Positions 13,901 to 24,700 of a stretch of DNA of 64,000 nt are shown here, in pieces. A program made the translations under genes and the position numbers. The stretch comes from Beaufortia kweichowensis. Its lineage: Eukaryota > Chordata > Actinopteri > Cypriniformes > Gastromyzontidae. Each line of letters opens with the position of its first letter. Within the stretch, counting starts at the first letter, position 1. The DNA lies in assembly GCA_019155185.1 (NCBI GenBank), contig CM032817.1, forward strand, positions 4,834,034 to 4,898,033, given 5' to 3'. Under the pieces are notes generated by a model, which saw only the letters and a program-made list of their open reading frames with translations, ran no database searches and was not told where the DNA came from.

Positions 13901-16900
13901 GGTTATAGTGAAAACAAACTATAAACCTCCAATAAAGACAAGAAATGCACGATGAAAATAGTCCATATGACTATGTGTTGGTGTTTTAATGAAGACATTC
14001 ACTAATAATTTTCATAGCACGTAACCAACTGAACCTGTAGCTTGATAAAACGAATCATTAAGAATTGTTTTAATATGCCAAAAGTCGCTTTGGATATGAA
14101 AGCATCTGCCAAAAGCATAGGTTAATTAAATGTAAACCAGCTACACTGATCGATTACAAGCCAGACATTTGGTCACAACTTGATTAGCGAATAAAATTCA
14201 AGCTATTAAGTGAAGGGGCAACAGGACTTTACAGACTTCGTAGGCGAACATGCCATGAAGTATTAAACTTTATTCTTACTATAAATGCGGTCATAACACA
14301 ATACTGTAAGTCTGTAAAGACTCGCCCAGCATGGCACCATTAACAATAGACCCTGTGTAATGTTGGAAAGGGATTTCCATTAACCTCATGTGGATCAGTG
14401 GAGATGTTTTCCTTTGGTCTGCTTCCTGTCCCCTCCTGCTGAACTTCCTGTCAAAACAATTACAATATACTACAATAACATCATATGGAAAATGAGAACT
14501 GGAGTAATAATATAAAGTGTGTAACTCAAATGCATCTTTTCTTGATAGGCAATGATAGGTTTGTGCACATCAATTTCATGTATTAAGTTACATCAAGTGT
14601 AGTAGTGTTGTAGCACAGTGGTCACTGAAATTGTATTGATTTCTGGACTGAAACTTTGGCTTATATCCAGATATCGGTCAGATTTTCCATACCCCTGCGG
14701 GTGGAGGGCACGGGCGTACGAAAGGAAATGAAGAGGGAGGACGCATGAAGCCACTGCCACAACAGTCGCTCTTATCAGTGCCCGGCCTTTACGCCACCCA
14801 CTTCCTACATCTGCCACTGAATAATCAAACACAATAATTGTCCTCATTAAGACCAAAATCTGCCGTTTTTAATTGCATTGAGAGCTCATTTAAGTTAGAC
14901 TGTCATTTGATAATGCTTAGAGATGCAACATCCAACAGAATACATTTTTTCACTCATCATTCTTGTTCAGCTACTTTAATAACAAGTCTTTCAAACAAAT
15001 ATTCTTTTAATGTAAAAATGTCAAGTGCAGTGGAAAAAACATCTTGAATTGAAATTTTTCTTTCATTTTATATGCAAGTTATGCAAATATTGGATTAGGT
15101 TTTTAGTCTATAGGCATTTCCTACTTAAAGTCACTATTATATATGTAGAAATGTAGGCTGTATGAATGCTTTCATTTAGACAAACTGACTTAAAGTGACA
15201 GTCTGACTTTAAATTGACTTTCTGTGCAACACAAAAGTTAAAATAAAAAATTTGTAGAATGAGGATGCTGCTCTTTTTTATTTACAATGAAGGTGAATGG
15301 TGACTGAGGTAGTCACTAGTCACTAACTTTCTTCCAAATATCTCCTTTTGAAGTCTTATAGCTTTATTTTAGGGTAATACATCCCATTAATTGATTTAAT
15401 TTGTTAAAATGCATTTCCAAAATTCGACACTGTCGTAGAACTTCAGCATAATATAATCTTTCCCCTTTTCTTTATCCTCCCAAACAACAGACAATCTCAT
15501 TTTCAAACAAATCAGGTCAGCATAGTCCGACTAGCCAAAGTATGTTTTTTTAAGTAAGTTTTTGAGGTGAACAGAAATACTTTACTGTAACCCATATTTA
15601 ATGTGACATAAAGTGGGTAAACGGCTATCATGATGTCAGGCTACAGGTCTAATGAGTGCTGCTTAGTGGTTTGTGTTGTGGTAGACTTGATTAAAGAGAA
15701 ATGTCTAATGAGCAGTGTGGACGCTACCATTAATCAATAGTGGCTATGTTTGATTATCTACTGTCACCATCAGAATAAACACTGCAGCGTTTGTTTCACA
15801 TGCAAAGACTCACCACTGAGTGGGCACGATGAGTATATTTAGCCAAAGCGGTGGTCATCAGTTATGGGCAAAAACATACCAGACCCACCTTTGGGAGTGA
15901 CCCGTGTAGTCTGGATTTTTTAAAGACAGGAAGGTCATAAATACAGCCATTTTTTGTAACGTTGTCATTTACTACCAGCCTATTAAAGACTAAAGAAGCA
16001 AGCCAATATGAGGCAGGGTCTCACCAGCATGCAAGAACATCCATCTAAATGTTGCTTCATTGATGTTAATCCTAAACAACAGGATAATTACATTTTGTGG
16101 CTTTTAATGATGCTGGTGGAGTACCAGTGTTTTCGTGCCTCTTTAAAGATCCATGGTTTCCGTCTCAGGGGTACAATAAACTCACTGGATCTTTAAGGAA
16201 AGCTGGAAGTAGCAGCTCAGATGAGTTATGGCTCTGATCTGCTCTGTAAAGGGTGTAATTAGATGTGTCAGTCTCTGAAGAGCTGACGCACATCTCCACG
16301 CTTTTATGCACGGCTCAGATGTGACTGTGGTAGCTCATGTTCTCCATCTTTGATAGATTTGTACATCAGTTGAGATTTCACAGCCCGATTCTTGGTTCTG
16401 GTGGATTTTTTAAAATGTCTTTAAATGCCAAAAACACACTTGTGTGGGTTTCCATAATTTGTTTGCTGTGCAGTGATGTCATCTGAGGACTCTATATACA
16501 CCATTTTAAAATTAAATCTTTAGGGAACATTTTTCAGACCTGGAAAATGACACAGGGTGGATGTCACATGGAACTTGCTGTTCCAACCCTTCGTAATGAT
16601 TGTAACACTCTTCAAGCACAAGAGCCAAGCCACAGAATCCAAAATCTAAAACGGCAACCTCCTCCCACAGCATTCTGCGAAACAACCGATAAGATCACAG
16701 TTACATTTATATGGAAACAACAGATGTCATGTCTCCGCCTATCGTGGCAGCCCACCCTGCTGATTCCGCTGCCCTCTGTCTCTCTTATTTCCAGTTGTTT
16801 CATTTGTTTGTGCTGTGAGATATACCACAGCAAGAGCGGTTAGTTTTTACAGGATTAAGTCAGTAAACAGAAAACAGAATCTCCATTCTAAACCATTGCT

Positions 16901-19294
16901 AAACTGTTTTCCACTGTGAAACTGTCAGCCGACTCACAAATGCCCTCTAGTGGTGATGTTTATTACAGAAAACAAATTACAGGTTGTCATAGAAGTTGAT
17001 GACAGTAATGACTGTGGCTTACCCGTTTTATATGTGTATGTAACTAATTTCCTAATTTTGCAAGCAGCTTTCTGTTTATTTATTACATTTTAGATTTTAA
17101 AAAGCCTATTTATCACTATTTATTATTATCATTAGCATATCAGCTAATGTTTAGGATTTTAAATTACTTTCCATCAAATCATATTCTGGAATATTTTACA
17201 TGCTCCCTATCCATGTCTGCTATCATTAAAACTGCAAACTCTTTTTTTTTTATTTCAGAAATACCCACCACACCATCTGAGGACTGGCTGACAGATTTTT
17301 CCCAAGAATCTGCACTACCAGACTGCAACGCCGAACGTACTGGAATATGCAGTTCTCTGGACACATGGCCTACCATTGTACCAAGCAACGACAGCAAAAA
17401 TCACAGCACACCCTCAGTCCCCACCAACCACTCTCAGAATCTCATCCCGTTTCCAGTGCCACCAATGTTTGTGGCACTTTATTCTGACTGGAACAGTGCC
17501 CTGGCAACATGGGGTTCAGCGTGGGAAGCACACATTTACGGACTGGGCACTGTATTTTGTCTAGTTGCCTTGGCCTCCACCCTAAACCTTTTCTGCTTGC
17601 CCCTACAGTACCCATCAGGTTGTGGCTACTTTGCTCTGGTCAGTCTCTCCTTAGTGGCTGCTGGCTGCACTAGGGCCTTTGCCCTGGTGTACGACGCCTA
17701 CGGATACCAAGACCGCATGGCATCTGCTGAAGCTTCACTTTTGCTCTATGAAGCACCGTTTCCATGCATGACCGCAGCTTTTGGCCTAGTGTTTCTGCTC
17801 CTGTCAATGAGATCCCGAATGCAGCTCTCCTATTCAGCCTTTCAAAGACCCTGCATCCTGGCCTGCTTAGTGCTGCTGCATTTTGCTGCTGCCTTTGGCC
17901 CTGCTGCATTACTCCATGTTGACCAGCAGGGGGCACTCTACCTATTTCTTTCCTTGATCTCTAGAGGTGCCTTTGTGGCTCTGGCAACTTTCCTATCAGT
18001 TGCATATTTTGTGTTCTACTGCTACGTTCGTGCTGACTCCAAGCATATTTATCATCTGAACAACACATCGCCAACACCAGCTGAGCGTTACAACCGTTGC
18101 CCATTTGCAGAAAGCCGAGACTGGGACCGGGCAGCAGCTTCAGTACTATTATCTGCTGTCTTCTCTCTGGCTTGTGCAGGGCTGCAACTCTACGCCATGC
18201 TGCACGCTCTCGGCCTTGCTGGAAGTGCTGAGGCCTTTCGGCCATGGCCATGGTGGACTTTTCAGTTCAGTTGTCGAGTGTGTGAAGCTGTGGTTTGCCT
18301 TACACTGGTTATGGTAGTTGCTCAGCCAGTCTACTGTTCTGACCACCTTCCCCAGCCAGGTGGTTGTTGGACAGAACTACTTGCCGCAAAGTCACCTATT
18401 ATTCCTGGGAGCTACCAGTGGACTCTATCACAGCAAGAGAAGCTGGCAATCTGTGATCCAATTGGGCATGGAGAGACAGAATGTCTACCTTTATACACAC
18501 TAGTTGATGATCGTCTGGGAAGCTTGAATGGCCTTGATCTTTTATACCATAGTAACCGAGCACTGGCCTATCGTGACCTTGACCTAGACCTGCCTAACAA
18601 TCAACCTAACACCAGTGCCCCCTCAGGAGGTTCATCCTGTACCAGTGACTCAACAGCAGATCTGCGGCCTCCATCACCAATAAATCTGCGGCGAAGCATC
18701 GATGAGGCGCTGTTTAGCGAGTCTCTCTTTCCCATGAGTCTCTTCAGTCCACTACGGCCGTTTACCGCTAGTGACCGCTCCTTGGATGGTAGGGAGACCA
18801 ATTCCAGTGGTGCCCAAACTCTCAGAGACACTCTTACGCCTGATCCAGGCCTATATAGGACATCTTCCTGTGTGGAAGTCTTACCCCTAGCCCCCCTCCC
18901 TTGTCAAGCCCAACAAGATGCGCCTTCGTTGGGTTTTCCACCATCCCCATCTCCCTCCTTGTCATCCTCCACTTGCTGCTCATCTCCAGAACGCTGGAAA
19001 GGCAGCTCCAGTTCTTCATCTATCTATAGGCAATCTCTGGCAGGTTCCTCTCTGGTTTTGTGCTCTAGTCCAGAAGGATACCATCCTCCACCTTCTAACC
19101 TCAGTGGGGGTTCCAATCGCACCACCTCCTCTGGTCATCAAGAGAGCAGTTTACAGAGACCTTACAGAACATTAAACTCACAGGAGAGTCTGGACCAGCA
19201 GTCAGAGTTTGACCAATCTGTCCAAGAAGAGTTTATTAGTGTGTGCAGACAGATTGATTCTCTCAGTATCTGCAGTGAGACTATTGACCTATAA
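7898..19294 (+). CDS. prrt4: Proline-rich transmembrane protein 4, three coding exons
   Basis: Joining 7898-8840, 12313-12423 and 17259-19294 gives 1029 codons in one frame; every junction is GT-AG and phase 1. The protein starts with a signal peptide (residues 1-22, hydrophobic core ILAVVALLCLFSTV). A Ser/Thr/Pro-rich, low-complexity ectodomain follows to about residue 430, with NxS/T sites. Seven hydrophobic segments lie between about 445 and 710 (first YGLGTVFCLVALASTLNLF, last CLTLVMVVA). A long Ser-rich cytoplasmic tail ends in CRQIDSLSICSETIDL. A Ser/Pro-rich ectodomain with a compact multipass core is typical of the PRRT3/PRRT4 family. I call PRRT4 because it adjoins impdh1 as in human 7q32; human PRRT4 is about 900 residues. 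Molecular function is not established. PRRT3 is the alternative, disfavoured by synteny. The gene is convergent with impdh1. Confidence 0.85.
9993..10062 (+). repeat. tRNA-derived SINE head, plus orientation
   Basis: TTCCTGTAGCCCAGCTGGTA (A-box-like) is followed 30-40 bases later by a GATTTGATTTCC B-box-like word. The same layout occurs at 41831-41950 on the other strand. It is a decayed tRNA-like head of a fish SINE, not a functional tRNA gene. Confidence 0.5.
10928..10979 (+). repeat. (CA)26 microsatellite
   Basis: Perfect 52-bp CA run inside a prrt4 intron. Confidence 0.95.
12313..12423 (+). CDS. prrt4: prrt4 coding exon 2 (NAGNAG acceptor)
   Basis: The acceptor region TTTTCCCAGCAG has two AGs three bases apart (12308-9 and 12311-12). 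Both keep the frame; using the second gives a 111-bp exon that starts by completing a Ser codon. It encodes a Gln/Thr-rich linker (EPQQQTTSSTTTTRRN) and ends AACACAG followed by GTAATT at 12424. Exon length (multiple of 3) and phase agree with both neighbours. Confidence 0.7.
12741..12755 (+). promoter_or_regulatory. CTCF-like motif
   Basis: CCACTAGGGGGCCCT matches 14 of 15 positions of the CTCF core consensus, in an otherwise AT-rich intron. Confidence 0.4.
14027..14141 (+). repeat. SINE fragment, 3' half
   Basis: GAACCTGTAGCTTGATAAAA is followed by AAGTCGCTTTGGATATGAAA and GCATCTGCCAAAAGCATAGG. This is the characteristic 3' tail of the tRNA-derived repeat also seen at 9993 and 41831. Confidence 0.55.
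16939..16953 (-). promoter_or_regulatory. CTCF-like motif, minus orientation
   Basis: AATGCCCTCTAGTGG is the reverse complement of the CTCF core with one mismatch. It lies about 300 bp before the last prrt4 exon. Confidence 0.4.
17259..19294 (+). CDS. prrt4: prrt4 last coding exon: seven-segment membrane core and cytoplasmic tail
   Basis: The acceptor TTTTTTTTTTATTTCAG precedes a 2036-bp exon read in one frame to TAA at 19292-19294. It starts by completing a Glu codon and encodes residues 352-1029. That comprises the membrane core (seven hydrophobic stretches interrupted by short polar loops) and about 320 residues of Ser/Pro-rich tail. The open frame extends upstream through the intron to 17147, but the strong acceptor and matching phase show that upstream part is not coding. 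Confidence 0.9.
17923..17937 (+). promoter_or_regulatory. CTCF-like motif inside prrt4 coding exon
   Basis: CCAGCAGGGGGCACT matches all 15 positions of the CTCF core consensus. It overlaps codons for the DQQGAL segment between membrane segments, so coding constraint could produce it by chance. Confidence 0.4.
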
Positions 19295-19952
19295 GGGAGA
19301 CTTCTACATTCACACATAAAGAATGAAGATATATGATGGAAGATAAAAGAGAACAACATGGTAAACATGGGCAGGTGATTTGACAACCATGTATGCTGAG
19401 ATGCCAAAACAGATTTGTTCTGTATTAAATGTAAACAGGGAAATGTTCTGTAGACTAGAACTGTGCCAAATGTATCACTTTATAAGGAGGTTGGCTAAAT
19501 GTCTCAGAGATAAGTCTCCCAAAGAGATTAATTCTTAAGTCTGTTGGAAAGAATTAAGTGCCACCGACTGCCAGAGTCTGAGGCAGGTTTTGTACAAAAC
19601 TTCTCAATAATTATTGGTAAACAAATTTGTAATTGTAAAGCAATGTTTTGAAATTTCTCTATAATGCTAACAGCAACATTTGTAGACATTTGTACAAAAT
19701 CCCTTTGTTGTCTATATGATTAATACTGTGAGAGTGAGAACTACTGATAACTGTACTGTTAAACAAATACTTTGAACTATTACAGCAGAAAGTGGTTGTT
19801 AAAATTTAACCTGCCGAATACAAGCTGAAAACTAGCTTATGCTTTTGGATGTCAGATGCACAAATATCTGCAAATCTTTGTGAGTTGCATTATAAAGAGT
19901 CCAATCAGTTTTTTTCAAAGGAATTAAATCGAAAGGGCAAAAGTGCTGTTGC

Positions 19953-19967
19953 AGTGCCCTCTACTGG
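19953..19967 (-). promoter_or_regulatory. CTCF-like motif, minus orientation
   Basis: AGTGCCCTCTACTGG is a 15 of 15 match to the reverse complement of the CTCF core. It lies in the prrt4 3' UTR, between prrt4 and impdh1. Confidence 0.45.
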
Positions 19968-20244
19968 TAACATTAAGAACTGACATCTAGCACTTCACAA
20001 ACTAAGCTCTAGACTGCCATTTCATTCATCTCATAGTGTATATTTGATATAAACTACAGTAATTTATTTATCTGCCAGGTCCTATGCCATGTTTTCAAAT
20101 ATTTAATACACTGTTACTCGATACATATTAAAAATGAAGAAAAATGACTTTGTACATTTTGTAGCGTGCATGTTTTGAAAACATGATCTGTGTGAGAAAC
20201 TGCTGATGTATCTAATGTTTGTTAGAGACCGTTTTAAGATTTAA

Positions 20245-20250
20245 AATAAA
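20245..20250 (+). terminator. prrt4: prrt4 poly(A) signal
   Basis: AATAAA (in TTAAAATAAAATATATACC) on the plus strand, 71 bp from the opposing impdh1 signal. Confidence 0.6.
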
Positions 20251-20299
20251 ATATATACCGAAAACCTCACATTTATTACATATGCACAAAAAAATGAAC

Positions 20300-21723
20300 C
20301 ATAAAACACAGTATAACAGATTTATTCTTTTTTTTTCAACAATATTGAACAGGATATGCAATCTTGGTTGAGTACATTGCAGTAAACAAACTTCAGTTCA
20401 AAGAAACAACAAAGAAGCAACATCCAGTAGGTAAGAGGATGCAAACCGTGTCTTTGTACATATGCAGATTTAACTTGCTGTGTAAATGATTGTGTCCACA
20501 CATTTAAGTCTGAGGTACAGAGCACATGATCGCTACAAGAAACTGAAAAGGAGAAACAGAATAAAAACATTCATAGTATTGTTATTCAAATTTAATTTCA
20601 CATGGATGACATGCTTCATTTGGCAGTGACAGTTACATGAAGCCACAAAATCTGGCCACAATTGGCGTGTGTATGTTACGACAGATTTGTGTACAATATA
20701 TCCTTCATTTATGACACAAAGGCATTTCACTGGTTTTTCGTTGGTGCTAAACACATCCTAAAAGAGGACCAGGAACTCAAAGCATTTATTTGGCTTTTGT
20801 AAACGATTAGATAAAGTCAAAAGTTTACCAAAAAAGAAACAAAATGCACTTGGCAGTAATGTAAATAGTATAAAGTTTGCCATGGTACAGCTTAAAAAAC
20901 ACCAAAGCATGCACATTAAAACTCTTTACACCTTTTAAGCAGAGTCTCAATTGCATTAACATCCCACAATTCTTTGTTACAATTCCAGTCAAGACTGCAT
21001 TTAAAGTTCAGCCTCAATTTAACCAACCTTGATAATTCACAAAACCATCAAATATAGAAGTTTCAGCTATTTGGTCAAAAATATCAGGACACAACGAGAC
21101 TCTCAGAGCAACTGTGTATATCTACTGTACAGATATAGGTTTTGGTAGAATATTTCGTTACAGGACACGGTATAGTGGACATAGCACAACGCTAAGATAA
21201 ACAGATCTGTCCCACCAGTAGACATTTTACCATCATAAATACAACCCATTTTTAAAGTACCTCTGTTGTCTTCCTTCTAAAATAAAAATATATCATTTAG
21301 CATCTTTAGTAGTTACAAATCGACTACGGAAAAGATTGCCTCAAGTATAATTGGAGCACATGGTCTCATGGCAGTCATCAGTTTGCAAGTAAAAATGGAG
21401 ATAGTGACTTGAATGCTCACAGCATCTGTTAGGGAAGTAAAAAGGCTTTTAAAAACAATAGCTTCAAATGCCTTCCTGTTTTTGCCGGTCTGCTCGTAAA
21501 CACGAATGCAAACAGACAAATAGGCAGATTACCGGTAACCCTGATACTCCATTGAGTGCAACTGGTTTGTTTTTGGGGAATTAGTTTGAGGTCCTGCTCT
21601 CAAACTCTTAATACTATCTTCTCACATGGTAGGCTGGAGAAGGGTGGTGCTCGGTTAAGTTTAGGGTTATCAGATTTGTCAGGCGTTTGGTCACTACTTC
21701 CCATCCACGTTCCGCCTCCTTCA
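20300..21723 (-). other. impdh1: impdh1 3' UTR
   Basis: The 1.4 kb between the impdh1 stop codon and the minus-strand AATAAA at 20321 has no exon-like open frame. The border is inferred from the poly(A) signal. An internal TTTATT near 20784 could give a shorter 3' end. Confidence 0.5.
20321..20326 (-). terminator. impdh1: impdh1 poly(A) signal
   Basis: TTTATT on the plus strand reads AATAAA on the minus strand. It would end the impdh1 transcript about 1.4 kb past the stop codon. Confidence 0.5.
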
Positions 21724-21745
21724 TTAGTAAAGACGTTTCTCGTAA
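21724..21745 (-). CDS. impdh1: impdh1 exon 15 (last), C-terminal YEKRLY
   Basis: The acceptor TTGTCTTTGTAG precedes 22 bp that complete a Ser codon, encode YEKRLY and end in TAA. The last six residues match the family C-terminus. Confidence 0.9.
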
Positions 21746-24700
21746 CTACAAAGACAAGGAAGAACATTGTCAAAAACACTACGTAGGTGTTAAGCTAATC
21801 AAAGTTGAGCATGCGACTTACGAGTGAAGTCCATGTACACCTCCTTCAACCTGAGCGGACATGGTCCTTTTCTCAAACTTCAGCTCTCCGGAATACATCA
21901 TGGAGCTAAACACAAACACATAGTGTGAGAATGCTTGAAAACAAGAAAAGAAAACTAAAACAACTGCGGTTAACTCACCGAAGAACCGAGAGGCTTTTTG
22001 CGCCGATGTCCTGGCATCCGTGCTGAATCCCAGCGATTAGGTAAGGGACGAACTTATGGATGGAGCCTTTATCCTGCACCGATCCGGACACTCCTTGAGC
22101 CACTTTTACCATATCACCCTCACTGCCACATAGACAATAAACACACAAAAAACAGAGTCAGGTCAAATGTTCAGCAATTACAGTGAATAATACATCCTTC
22201 AGAAGAAACACACACCTGAAGTATCGTTTCTGGCTGCTGGTATTCTTCTCCATGGCATCCAGAGAGCCCATTCCTCTGTATTTCTTCAGTCGCACCCCAT
22301 CAGAGAAGAAATACTCGCCTGGAGCTTCTGTGGTGGCGGCCAGCAAAGAGCCCATCATAACTACAGACAGAACACACTCGTGGTCATGGTGGATTCATTT
22401 CAGATTACCAGTAAATGCAGTTGTGGTTTTCACATAAAACTACTTAAAAATATTTAAGTTACGCTCGATACAATTATGGCTTACTAAGAGCTCTTAAGGC
22501 ATTTTAAAAAGCTGTATTGTTTGAAATGCACAAAACAAAAATGTAATTTTGTAGACAAGCACCTGTAGATGCTCCCAGAGAGAGGGCCTTCACCACGTGT
22601 CCGACCGTCTGGATGCCTCCGTCTGCGATGACTGGCACACCGAATCTGCGAGCGTATTCTGCCACTTTATACACGGAGGTGCCCTGAGGCCGCCCACATG
22701 CCATGACTACAACATAAAGATACATTTTCATTGCAGTTTTATATTTGGACTTATATTTGGGCTTTACAATTGGCTCGCATGAGGTCTAGTAAAGAGCTTT
22801 GCCATTGGTTAATGTGAAATCAGGTTTAACCAAGAATAGGATAAGATAAGAGTGCAATTCCAACCTTCCTGAGTAATGCAGATGGAACCGCACCCCATTC
22901 CCACTCTCAATGCGTCCACACCTGCGTCAATCAGGTTCTTGGCTTGAGCAGCTGTAACCACTTCAAAGAGAGAATAAACAATTAGAAAGTATTCACATAT
23001 AAAGACTCAAATTAAATAATCATAAGCTTTTACCGTTTCCACCCACAACCTGCAGCTCTGGGTACTTCTGCTTAATGTAATGGATCATATTTATCTGGTA
23101 TACCGAGTTGCCTTGTGATGAATCCTGTGAGCACACAAACTCCCATTAACTCATCACTATAAAGACAGCCCAAACCACCCAGCACCTGTTTTCATTTCAT
23201 TGATTAAAAACTAGGGCTGCCATGACCTACCAGGACAACAACATCCACCCCGGCCTGCGTGAGCAGATCCAGTCGGTATTTGTCATCTTCGCGGGTTCCG
23301 ACAGCGGCGCCGCACAGCAGCTGTTTGCGCGAGTCTTTGGAGGCCAGCGGATAGTCCCTGTTCTTCTTCAGATCCGTGCGGGCGATTATAGCCACCAGCT
23401 CGTCTTTGTCATTCACGATGGGCAGTTTACCTGTTCAAGCAAAACATAATGAAGCTTTTTTTGTGGACGTGGAGCTCTGTTGAAGTGTATTTAAAGCAAT
23501 TAATTAGATGTTAACAGTAAAAATGTGCAAAAATAAAATGCCTCTCACCTTTTTTGCTGCGTTGCAGAATGTCATTGGCTTCTTTGAGTGTGACACCAGC
23601 TGGAGCAACAACCAGATCTTCTCTTTTAGTCATGGCCTGGAAAACAATTACAGCAAACAAATGGTTACACAGCTGTCAGATTCAGATTTCTATGTATGCA
23701 GATTAATTTTCCATAGAACACAACGTAACTTGAAATGACGCACACAGAAAAAGACTGAATCAGATAAATCGTTCACTGGTTGAATTTTATTAATGCCGTT
23801 ACCAAATCACCATCCGACTCACTTTTAGTCTCTAAATCAGTATAATGACACAAAAAAATAACCTCTTCCAGTGGTTTATTATGATCCTTCTCCGACAGGA
23901 AGTCAATGTCTCGTGATGTGACGATGCCGACCAGTTTGCTGCCCATCTTGCCAGTCTCAGTTATGGGGATTCCAGAAAATCCATGTCTGACTTTTGCTTC
24001 AAGAACATCACCTACAGTATGACGTGGGGTAAGTACCACTGGATCAGTGATGAAACCCTGCTCGAACCTCTGCACATAGACACAGACATCTCAACGTCAA
24101 CACACTGATAAAAAATATCAACAACAGATTTATTAAGATCGCTGTAATCTTACCTTGACCTTGCGCACTTCGTTGGCTTGAAACTCTGGGGTGCAATTAT
24201 GGTGAATGATTCCAATTCCTCCCATGAGCTGAATTAGCAAATCAAAAACATTTAAATTAATAACAGAGAGTTGTTCTGACCAATCAGAAGAGACGTGAAA
24301 GAGGCGGCGGATACTCACCGCCATTGCGATGGCCATTGAGGATTCGGTGACGGTATCCATGGGAGAGGAGATAAGGGGGGTCTTTAGTGTGATCTTCTTG
24401 GTCAATGCGGACGTCAAGTCCTATAGGTGGACAAGATCAAGAACTTTACTAAATGTTTTTTGACTGGTCAGTTTCATATTTAGCCACAAGGGGCAAAAGT
24501 GCATCGACAGTTGCTCCGAAAGCCAAACAGCTTTATTTTATTGTTTCGGTTTATACATCGGTAATCAAAAACAAGAAGGGTTGAAGGTCCATCATATATT
24601 ATTGTATATCAGAAGTATATCTGTTGAAGAACACGTGTCACAAGACAATGTGACTGTCAAGGCCGTGACCTTCGTTTATACGCCACAGCTGAGAATTATT

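Larger units (their letters stand above)
12424..17258 (+). other. prrt4: prrt4 intron before the large last exon
   Basis: 4.8 kb intron. It contains CTCF-like motifs at 12741 and 16939, a SINE tail at 14027-14141 and repeat-like sequence around 15240-15360 (ATTTACAATGAAGGTGAATG). Short open frames here have no coding character. Confidence 0.75.
19295..20270 (+). other. prrt4: prrt4 3' UTR
   Basis: AT-rich sequence from the stop codon to the poly(A) signal AATAAA at 20245-20250. No further open frames. A minus-oriented CTCF-like motif lies at 19953. Confidence 0.7.

Noticed and set aside
17147..17258. Upstream extension of the large prrt4 frame (MFRILNYFPSNH...)
   Set aside because: It lies in the intron. 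A strong poly-T acceptor at 17258 and the phase-1 join to the previous exon show coding starts at 17259.
24485..24500. CTCF-like CCACAAGGGGCA
   Set aside because: It lacks one G of the core and mismatches the fifth position.
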